From the NCBI GenBank assembly GCA_963925035.1, contig CAWUSK010000021.1, forward strand, positions 117,439 through 181,438: 64,000 bases of DNA. Reading direction: 5' to 3'. Origin of the DNA: UBA4466 sp963925035. Lineage in GTDB: Bacteria; Bacteroidota; Bacteroidia; Flavobacteriales_D; Crocinitomicaceae. Shown one piece after another: positions 25,662-33,022 of this stretch. The notes under the pieces were generated by a model that saw nothing but the letters and a program-made list of their open reading frames with translations, was not told the origin of the DNA and made no database searches. The first letter of the stretch is position 1. The number at the start of each line of letters is the position of its first letter. A program made the position numbers and the translations under genes.

Positions 25662-27278
25662 ATGCCAGAAAACGAAAATGGAAGCGATATTTCTTACAGT
25701 ATGACTCCTTTTACGGGAACTTGGACGAAAGCTTTGGCCGCTCATTTGTTGAGAAGAACGATGTTTGGGCCAACCAATCAACAGATTTTAGATGCAGTTT
25801 CCGCAGGCATGGTACCTGCGGTTACAGCTTTATTGCAAATTCCAGCAGTTGGTTTGCCATTGACATATCATCCAGACGAAACAATTGCAAGTCAAGGAGC
25901 ACCATGGAAGACAAGTGTCTATCCTTCAGACCCGGTTCAAGCGCAAGCGGTTAACTCTGCTAGAGTTGGTTCCTTCATTGGGTGGATGTATGAAAACATG
26001 AACAACGAACAAGTATCCATTGCAGAAAAAATGTGCTTGTTTTGGCAAAATCACTTTGCCTCAAGTGTAACCTTTGACATGCGCGCAACATATGATTACT
26101 TTAACTTAATAAGAACACATGCTTTAGGGAACTTTAAACAATTCGTTAAAGACATGACGATAAATCCCAACATGTTGATTTTCTTGGACGGAGCATCAAA
26201 CAATCCATTCAGCCCGAATGAAAATTATGCACGGGAATTTTTAGAGCTATTTACCATTGGTAAAGGACCTCAAATTGGACCTGGAGACTACACCAATTAT
26301 ACGGAAGATGATGTTGCAGCTGGCGCAAAAATTTTCACAGGATTTTTAGTAGAGGGATTAAGAAGTGCGACATTAACGGATGTAACGGCAACATTCACTC
26401 CTGTTCTGCACGACACATCAACGAAAACTTTGTCGGCGCATTTTGGAAGCGTCCAAATTACAGATGCAGGAGGAAATGAATATGCAAACTACATAGATGT
26501 TGTATTTCAACAGGGTGAAGTTGCAAAATTTATTTGCAGAAAATTTTACAGATACTTTGTCAATTATGACTTAACTCCTGCTGTTGAAACAAGCGTTATA
26601 GAGGAAATGGCAACTGCATTGATCGCGAATAATTACGACGTATTGCCAGTATTATCAGAGTTATTTCAAAGTGAGCATTTTTACGATATTTCTGTACGCG
26701 GAGCATTAATTCGCGGACCTTTAGATATGTTGTATTCAATGGTCAATGGAACTGAGTCTCAAAACAATTTCAGTCTCGGAACAGACTATGAAATGCAAAC
26801 ATTTATTTACGGTATTTCAAGTGTTTTAGGACAAGCTTATCTTGAGCCACCTAGTGTCGCAGGTTGGCCAGCCTATTACCAAGAGCCGTCGTTTTCACGT
26901 TTGTGGATGAACGCAACGCATGTCAAAACAAGATTTGATATAAGTTCTTTCTTTACTATTTATACTGGTATCCCAGTGAATGGAGACAACTGGAAAGTAA
27001 ATGCAATCGGGTTTTTAGATAATTTATCCATTCCGGCGGACCCAGTTCAAGTGATTGATGACATCGTAGATGTTTTTTGCCCTAAAAGTGTTGGGGCGAT
27101 TCAAAAATTGATTTTGAAATCGATTTTAACAAACGGACAGCCCGACTTTGAATGGACAATTCAATATAACGAATATTTAGCTGATCCAGTGAATCCAACA
27201 TTTTCTGATCCCGTTAGATTAAGAGTAGAGTTAGTTTTAGCACGTGTGTTTCAGACACCTGAATTTCATACAATGTAA
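25662..27278 (+). CDS. DUF1800 domain-containing protein
   Basis: 538 residues. The N-terminus has no obvious signal peptide (MPENENGSDISYSM...). Family marks are the HLLRRTMFGPT start of the DUF1800 domain, the WQNHFASS segment (near residue 127), LEFLELFTIG-like REFLELFTIGKG (near 190), and the late cassette LYSMVNGTE/EPPSVAGWPAYYQ (near 395). DUF1800 proteins are abundant in Bacteroidota and Planctomycetota, always next to a DUF1501 gene, and have no established biochemical role. The DUF1501 gene follows here after 15 bp. The 155 bp upstream contain runs of T and no exact TAnnTTTG box. Confidence 0.85.
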   Translation: MPENENGSDISYSMTPFTGTWTKALAAHLLRRTMFGPTNQQILDAVSAGMVPAVTALLQIPAVGLPLTYHPDETIASQGAPWKTSVYPSDPVQAQAVNSARVGSFIGWMYENMNNEQVSIAEKMCLFWQNHFASSVTFDMRATYDYFNLIRTHALGNFKQFVKDMTINPNMLIFLDGASNNPFSPNENYAREFLELFTIGKGPQIGPGDYTNYTEDDVAAGAKIFTGFLVEGLRSATLTDVTATFTPVLHDTSTKTLSAHFGSVQITDAGGNEYANYIDVVFQQGEVAKFICRKFYRYFVNYDLTPAVETSVIEEMATALIANNYDVLPVLSELFQSEHFYDISVRGALIRGPLDMLYSMVNGTESQNNFSLGTDYEMQTFIYGISSVLGQAYLEPPSVAGWPAYYQEPSFSRLWMNATHVKTRFDISSFFTIYTGIPVNGDNWKVNAIGFLDNLSIPADPVQVIDDIVDVFCPKSVGAIQKLILKSILTNGQPDFEWTIQYNEYLADPVNPTFSDPVRLRVELVLARVFQTPEFHTM

Positions 27279-27293
27279 GCCAAAATAGAAATT

Positions 27294-28844
27294 ATGAAAA
27301 GAAGAAATTTTGTAAAGAGTTTAGCGCTTGCATCGGCAGGAACGCCTATTTTATTGAATAACATAAAGTTTCAGTCCATTGGAAAGAAACTTTTTAAAGT
27401 AGCCATAGGTGCAGAAGACAGAGTGTTGATTATTATTCGTCTTAATGGTGGAAATGATGGTTTGAATACTGTTATACCAAGAGATCAATACGCGAATTTG
27501 AATATTCAACGAAGTAACATTTTAATTCCAGAAACATCGGTTCTGCCGCTAACAACAGAAGTTGGTTTGCATCCAGTGATGGGAGGAATGAAAGGAATGT
27601 TCGATCAAGGTAAATTGGGAATTATACAAAATGTAGGTTATCCAGAACAAAATCGTTCCCATTTTAGATCAATGGATATCTGGAGTTCTGGTTTGATAGA
27701 CAATCCGCCCGCAACAGGATGGTTAGGTCGTGAATTAGACCTTTCATATCCCAATTATCCAGACGATTATCCGAACGCAACTTATCAAGATCCTTTCGCA
27801 ATCAGCATGGGATATGAAGTGTCTGCAACTTGCCAAGGTTTAATGGCCAATTTTTGTCACGCTGTTAACAATCCATTTGATGTTTATAATTTATCGACAA
27901 GTGGTTCAGTTAATGACGGAACGTATTATGGTTCACACATTGAGTATTTGACAACATTAATCAACCAAGCGAATGAGTATGGTGGGCAAATAAATGAAGC
28001 AGCAAATGCTGGGAATTCATTGTCTACTTTATACGATGCAAATAATCCGTTAGCAGTGCAATTACAGTTCGTAGCGAAAATGATTTCTGGTGGGTTAGAA
28101 TCCAAAGTATATGTATTGAATGTAAATGGATTTGACACGCATGATTCGCAAGTAATTGGTGGTAATACGGCAACAGGAACTCATGCAGATCTTATGAAAA
28201 GAGTTTCGGATGCAGTTTCTGCCTTTCAAAATGATTTGATGTTATTAGGACTGGAAGACCGTGTGGCTGGTATGACATTCTCTGAATTTGGAAGACAAGT
28301 TGCATCGAATGCAAGTTTTGGCACAGATCACGGAGATGCAGCACCATTATTTTTATTTGGAACTTGTTTGGATTTCAGTTTGATGGGTACAAATCCTGTT
28401 GTTGGAAATACAGTTATCAATCAGGAAGGAATCCCAATGCAAGTTGACTTTCGAGATATATACGCATCGATATTAAAAGATTGGTTTGGTGTTGCAAATT
28501 CTGAGATTCAGATACTTTTTGAACACAATATTACTTACCACAATTTACTTGGAGCGTGTAGTTTAGGAGTTGACGAGGAAGAGCTGTCGAAAGACAAAGC
28601 ATTGATATATCCTAATCCAGCTTTTGGAAACTCAACTGTTCGATTCAATGCTCAGAATGAATGGGTGAAAATCGACGTGTACGACGTAAACAATAAACTT
28701 GTTGCTTCCGTTTATGATGGGAATTTGGCGCAAGGTCAGCATGATGTTCCTATGGAAATTAGAACTTTACCTGCGGCCCAGTATTTTGTGCGAATTCAAA
28801 AAGCATCTGGGACAATTGCAACGAAGTTATTGAAAGTGAAGTAA
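27294..28844 (+). CDS. DUF1501 domain-containing protein with type IX secretion sorting domain
   Basis: 516 residues. The N-terminus (MKRRNFVKSLALASAGTPI) is a Tat-like export signal with R-R-N-F. The DUF1501 domain runs from about residue 40 to 425, including IRLNGGNDGLNTVIP, NRSHFRSMDIW and FSEFGRQVASN with DHGDAAPLFLFG; it belongs to the alkaline-phosphatase/sulfatase-like fold. The last ~80 residues (IYPNPAFGNSTVRF ... YFVRIQKASG, ending TKLLKVK) are a type A T9SS C-terminal sorting domain, so the protein is probably secreted or attached to the cell surface. A terminator follows at 28867. Confidence 0.88.
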   Translation: MKRRNFVKSLALASAGTPILLNNIKFQSIGKKLFKVAIGAEDRVLIIIRLNGGNDGLNTVIPRDQYANLNIQRSNILIPETSVLPLTTEVGLHPVMGGMKGMFDQGKLGIIQNVGYPEQNRSHFRSMDIWSSGLIDNPPATGWLGRELDLSYPNYPDDYPNATYQDPFAISMGYEVSATCQGLMANFCHAVNNPFDVYNLSTSGSVNDGTYYGSHIEYLTTLINQANEYGGQINEAANAGNSLSTLYDANNPLAVQLQFVAKMISGGLESKVYVLNVNGFDTHDSQVIGGNTATGTHADLMKRVSDAVSAFQNDLMLLGLEDRVAGMTFSEFGRQVASNASFGTDHGDAAPLFLFGTCLDFSLMGTNPVVGNTVINQEGIPMQVDFRDIYASILKDWFGVANSEIQILFEHNITYHNLLGACSLGVDEEELSKDKALIYPNPAFGNSTVRFNAQNEWVKIDVYDVNNKLVASVYDGNLAQGQHDVPMEIRTLPAAQYFVRIQKASGTIATKLLKVK

Positions 28845-28866
28845 GCAAAATATTCTTTATAGATTA

Positions 28867-28901
28867 GATAGAGCTGGGCAAACGTCTGGCTTTATCTTTT
28901 T
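28867..28901 (+). terminator. Terminator after the DUF1800-DUF1501 operon
   Basis: GATAGAGCTGG (28867-28877) can pair with CTGGCTTTATC (28886-28896), with some G-U pairs, around an eight-base loop, and a T5 run follows. It lies 22 bp after the stop codon. Confidence 0.6.
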
Positions 28902-28968
28902 GTAATCGCTTTTCTGAAAATTTTAACTCCTGCTTGAACTTCAACAAGGGTTTTTCTGATACAATAGA

Positions 28969-30096
28969 TTAAAATTGCATAAACACAGCTCCAAGTGCAG
29001 AGCCGCCAATTACTAAAAATGCTGGATTCAACTTTTTAAACATGAAAACAGCTAGAATACCCAACAAAGCAATAAGAATTGTTCTCCAATCTGTCAATGT
29101 ATCTTTCCCCATTTCTATGCATACCACAATAATTACTGCAACAGCTGCAATGTTTACTGCATCCAGAAATGCTGACATCATTTTAGATTTACGTAAACGT
29201 GGAATTAGAGGGTTTAAAATAAGTACAAAAATAAATGAAGGAAGAAAAATCCCTATTGTTGCGGCGATTGCTCCCCAAAAACCATTCAATTGCCATCCAA
29301 TAAATGTTGCTGTTGACAATACAGGTCCCGGAGTAAATTGTCCAACTGCAATTGCATCAATGAGTTCTGTGCGCGTTAAAATCCCTGTATTTACCAATTC
29401 GGCATCTAAAAATGCAAAAAGCACATAACCACCTCCATAAAGTAACGCTCCAACTTTAAAAAATGTCCAAAAGACACCTAATGTTCCGAGTTTTAGCGTT
29501 GGAAGTACCATTTTAACGAGAAACAATGGAACAAAACTGTTCGTTGTAGAACGATTGTTTTTAATAAGGAATAAAAGTAGTCCAATAATTCCACAACCGA
29601 ATAAAGCAATAATTTCATTCACGCCTAGCAAACAAGCAGTAATAGTCAGTGCTCCAAGCCCTCCCAATTCTATACTTTTTAAGGCTTTCTTTCCAAGACG
29701 ATAAGATGTTGCAATGATAATCGCAATAACAGCAGGTTTTATTCCATAAATAAACATTTCTGCCGCTGGTAATTGTCCGTATTTCTGATACAGCCAAGCA
29801 AATACAATTGTTATAAGAACGGCAGGAAAAACAAAGCAAATTCCCGCAACAAATAGCCCTTTCCAACCAGCACGTTCGTGTCCACAATGCATGGTCATTT
29901 CAGTTGAATTAGGACCTGGGATTAAATTTGTCGCACCTACTAAATCGAGAAAATGATCATGCTTCATCCATTTTCGTTTCTGAACAACTTCAGCTTCCAT
30001 CATTGCAATATGCGCTGCGGGACCTCCAAAAGCGATACTGCCAAGTTTAAAGAAAAGTTTTGCGATCTCGATTAGAGAATTAGTTTTTTCGCTCAT
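28969..30096 (-). CDS. chrA: Chromate transporter family (CHR) protein
   Basis: 375 residues made of two homologous halves, each about 180 residues with six hydrophobic segments. Each half starts with the family signature: FKLGSIAFGGPAAHIAMM with NLIPGPNSTEM in the first, and FFKVGALLYGGGYVLFAFLD with GQFTPGPVLSTAT in the second. The long two-domain form fits ChrA-type chromate/sulfate antiporters. Many chromosomal CHR proteins have never been shown to confer chromate resistance, so the substrate is uncertain. It is monocistronic and convergent with the DUF1501 gene, and has an exact TATATTTG promoter box 8 nt before the ATG. Confidence 0.88.
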   Translation of the reverse strand: MSEKTNSLIEIAKLFFKLGSIAFGGPAAHIAMMEAEVVQKRKWMKHDHFLDLVGATNLIPGPNSTEMTMHCGHERAGWKGLFVAGICFVFPAVLITIVFAWLYQKYGQLPAAEMFIYGIKPAVIAIIIATSYRLGKKALKSIELGGLGALTITACLLGVNEIIALFGCGIIGLLLFLIKNNRSTTNSFVPLFLVKMVLPTLKLGTLGVFWTFFKVGALLYGGGYVLFAFLDAELVNTGILTRTELIDAIAVGQFTPGPVLSTATFIGWQLNGFWGAIAATIGIFLPSFIFVLILNPLIPRLRKSKMMSAFLDAVNIAAVAVIIVVCIEMGKDTLTDWRTILIALLGILAVFMFKKLNPAFLVIGGSALGAVFMQF

Positions 30097-30103
30097 AATT
30101 CTA

Positions 30104-30111
30104 CAAATATA
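30104..30111 (-). promoter_or_regulatory. -7 box for the chromate transporter gene
   Basis: The minus strand reads TATATTTG, an exact TAnnTTTG match, with its last base only seven nucleotides before the ATG. The leader must be very short. Confidence 0.5.
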
Positions 30112-30400
30112 AGTGACTTCTCCATAAAATATAGGTGGTATTAATGATTATTGTTTGGTGATTTTGGACGCTTTTTTTCTTTCTAAGGTTATTTATTTGC
30201 ATAATAATGGTGCAATATGAAAAAGGCAGTTAAGAATTGAGCATTTGGAGAAGGCGATTAATTGCTCAATTATTTTCACTGTCCCGTCCTCCAATGCAAT
30301 ACCCTTGTTAGCGAATGGGCTTTTAATCTTTCTGCTTGTATACGAGTTCATTTACTGCTGTACTTTCCCATAATTCACCTTTTAAGTTGGAATCAATTGT

Positions 30401-30547
30401 TTATAAATTGGTGTGTGTATTTCCATCTGAATCTAAAATTTGAAACGTTTCGATGTCTGCTTTGCTGCCGAGTTTTAATTTGCCCTGAGTCAAAAGTCCT
30501 TCTAGGAGACAAATTTTTAAGAAATTTTCCCCAAGCTGGATGTGCTA
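30401..30547 (-). pseudogene. Fragment of an unidentified protein gene
   Basis: The 560 bp between the transporter gene and the kinase cluster hold no intact gene, but the minus strand shows 47 protein-like codons ending in TAA at 30401. They read HIQLGENFLKICLLEG, LLTQGKLKLGSKADIETF and QILDSDGNTHTNL, with balanced composition unlike random AT-rich sequence. The codon before them is TAG (30545-30547); the frame continues upstream for about 15 codons with two ATGs (MIIIRMFPHGNC). A CAG-to-TAG change would explain the break. I do not recognise the family. It is probably a decayed gene end; a random open stretch cannot be excluded. Confidence 0.4.
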
Positions 30548-30657
30548 TAAATAAATGCAATTACCATGGGGAAACATGCGAATAATAATCATATTTAACC
30601 GATTTTGTTCTACTAACCCAAGAATAAAATTCCCAATTTAATAATTTTTATCCCATT

Positions 30658-30989
30658 ATGAGAACGATTAGGCGATGGTTGCACAATAAAATCTATAGAA
30701 ACGAGACGGTTACAGTTCTTGGCGTAATTCTTGTGGTCTCGAACTGGTAGATTCTTATATTCATAAGCAAGTCATGAAATTATACCCAGACGCTGAACTC
30801 CAGCATTTTAAACACAATAGAATACCTGATAATCAAATGATAATGAGCTATATATCTGAACGTTGGATGTCAGGTTTTGGGCATGGGTTAATCTTAGGTT
30901 GTTTTAAGAGTTTTGGTAAAACTCCTGAAACTGTTACTGAGAAAATCAGGGAATATGAAGTTAACTTTAAAATCAAACGCTTTGACTGA
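30658..30989 (+). pseudogene. Small unknown gene, apparently split by a frameshift
   Basis: A short frame from the ATG at 30658 (MRTIRRWLHNKIYRNETV, then a hydrophobic TVLGVILVVSNW) ends in TAG at 30748. A second frame takes over at the same place: LVDSYIHKQV directly precedes the ATG at 30774 and continues for 71 codons (MKLYPDAELQHFKHN ... FKIKRFD) to TGA at 30989. Joined, the two would give a membrane-anchored protein of about 110 residues. Alternatively only the 30774 frame is real. I recognise no family. Its last bases overlap the likely TTG start of the first kinase, and a relic of its KIKR-F-D end is repeated at 33010. Confidence 0.45.
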
Positions 30990-33003
30990 TAGAGGAGTAT
31001 TTGAGCGGATAATGGAAGAAAAAAGTCTAGAATTGTTTGGTTTAAACAAAAGATTTCTCTCCCTGAAATCTGAATTGGAAGAGTATCAACTTAAACATGA
31101 GCGTTTAGTTGATGAATTGAATGAAAAAAAATTCCAAATTAGTAGTCAATTAGATGCATTTAATAAATCGAATATCACTATTGAGATAAATTTTGACAGA
31201 ATTATTTTAGACGTAAATGACAATTTCTCCAAAATTTTCGGGTATGCAAAAAGTGAAATCATTGGAAAAACTTATGATACTTTAATTAACGATTCTTCAA
31301 ATCAAAGAGAAACGCAGGATTTATTATGGGATAGTTTACGAAAAGGGCTTAGTCAAGAAGGTGAATTTTTACGGTTAAGTAAAACAGGAGAAGACATTTG
31401 GCTTTCTGGAAGTTATTCAGTCATTCTAGATTCTGAGGGGACTCCTTGTCGAGTTCTGAAAATTGCAACGGACGTTACTCAATCTAAAAATCAGCTATTT
31501 AAATTAAATCAGAAAATTGATGCAGTTAATTGTGCAGCAGTCATTTACGAAACAGACTCCATGGGAAATATTACTTTTTCCAATGATCTTTTTTGTGAAA
31601 TTTCAGGATACTCGAGTGAAGAACTGATAGGGCAGAATTATTCCGATATTATGTGGCAGGCGATTAGATTAGGAGAGGTATGGTCTGGATCAATAATAAA
31701 TAAGAGTAAAACCAATTCGGATTACTGGTTGGATATCACGATTGTTCCATTTAAAAATACAGAAGGCGAAATCTACAAATACGTGACGATTGGAAGTGAA
31801 ACAACTCGTCAGAAAATGCTTGAGATAGAATTAAGTATTCAAACTGACAAGCTCCAATTTCAACAAGAGAAATTGCAAATAGCCAATCTAGAGCTACATG
31901 GAAATACCCTAAAACTGAAACAATCTGAAGATAGATTAAAAGATCAGCAGCAGGAACTTATTAAAACCAATTTAGATTTATCCAACAGCAGTAAATTATT
32001 GAACGAAAGGAATCAAACCCTTAATGATAAAAACCAAGAATTAGTACGGATTTCACAAGAACTCTTCAGTAAAGCCGAAGAACTTGAATTGACCAGTAAA
32101 TACAAGTCAGAATTTCTAGCTAATATCAGTCACGAATTGCGTACACCGTTAAATTCAATTATTTTATTAAGTCAATTGTTATCAGAAAACACGAATGATA
32201 AATTAGATAAAGACCAACTTGATTATGCCGCAGTAATACACAATTCAGGGCATATTCTATTGAAACTAATAGAAGAGATCTTGGATTTATCAAAAATTGA
32301 GTCTGGTGATTTTCATGTTGTATTGGATACGATTGATCTTGAAGCATGTTGCAATTCTATGGAAAACATGTTTCAACCGCTAGCACAGAAAAAAGGTGTG
32401 GGTTTTTCGATAGAGAAAATTGGAGATATTCCAAAGAATATTATTTCTGATGAGGGGCGTTTGGAACAAGTGATAAGAAGCCTCGTATCAAACGCGTTTA
32501 AATTTACAGAAAATGGTCATGTCAAGATTATTGTAAGATTGCCAAATGAAAAAGATATAAATGACTCAAATATTATCGAGTCTGATTTTATTATTTTCGA
32601 AATTATCGACAGTGGTATAGGGATCGAGAAGGAGAAACAGGGATTGATTTTTGAAGCGTTTCATCAAGCTGACGGCTCAATACAAAGAAAATATGGAGGC
32701 ACAGGATTAGGGCTTTCAATAAGTCATGAAATTGCTCAATTACTTGGTGGGGAACTTACTTTGGAGAGTACATTTGGAGAGGGAAGCACCTTCAAATTAG
32801 CCATTCCGAAGAACTCCCAAGGCGTTATTCCGAAAGTCTCAAGCCACGAGAAATCGTTGGATTCTTTTGAACAAAATAACAATACTTCTGACGCTTCCAA
32901 TGGAGTTGCACTTGACCATGTAAAAGGAGAATCGTCGAACATCTACATTCAAAGTTTATTGGAACAAATCATCATAGACTCGGGGATAAAGCCATCAAAA
33001 TAA
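30982..33003 (+). CDS. Soluble PAS-PAS sensor histidine kinase
   Basis: About 673 residues from a TTG at 30982, chosen because the paralogue downstream starts at an equivalent TTG in the same context; an in-frame ATG at 30913 would overlap the upstream frame by 77 bp. There is no signal or transmembrane segment, so it is cytosolic. Order: coiled coil (1-60), PAS 1 (about 66-175, IILDVNDNFSKIFGYA), PAS 2 (about 185-295, GNITFSNDLFCEISGYS), a long coiled coil, HisKA with phosphoacceptor His384 (ISHELRTPLN), and HATPase with an intact N box (RSLVSNAFKF), DSGIGIEKEK and GGTGLGLSIS. It ends in a polar tail without a receiver domain. The next gene is a close paralogue. Confidence 0.85.
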   Translation: MTDRGVFERIMEEKSLELFGLNKRFLSLKSELEEYQLKHERLVDELNEKKFQISSQLDAFNKSNITIEINFDRIILDVNDNFSKIFGYAKSEIIGKTYDTLINDSSNQRETQDLLWDSLRKGLSQEGEFLRLSKTGEDIWLSGSYSVILDSEGTPCRVLKIATDVTQSKNQLFKLNQKIDAVNCAAVIYETDSMGNITFSNDLFCEISGYSSEELIGQNYSDIMWQAIRLGEVWSGSIINKSKTNSDYWLDITIVPFKNTEGEIYKYVTIGSETTRQKMLEIELSIQTDKLQFQQEKLQIANLELHGNTLKLKQSEDRLKDQQQELIKTNLDLSNSSKLLNERNQTLNDKNQELVRISQELFSKAEELELTSKYKSEFLANISHELRTPLNSIILLSQLLSENTNDKLDKDQLDYAAVIHNSGHILLKLIEEILDLSKIESGDFHVVLDTIDLEACCNSMENMFQPLAQKKGVGFSIEKIGDIPKNIISDEGRLEQVIRSLVSNAFKFTENGHVKIIVRLPNEKDINDSNIIESDFIIFEIIDSGIGIEKEKQGLIFEAFHQADGSIQRKYGGTGLGLSISHEIAQLLGGELTLESTFGEGSTFKLAIPKNSQGVIPKVSSHEKSLDSFEQNNNTSDASNGVALDHVKGESSNIYIQSLLEQIIIDSGIKPSK

Positions 33004-33022
33004 CGTATAAAAATCAAACGCC

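Noticed and set aside
30262..30585. 107-codon plus-strand frame
   Set aside because: Cys/Leu/His-rich composition, no promoter, and it lies opposite the more protein-like minus-strand fragment at 30401-30547.
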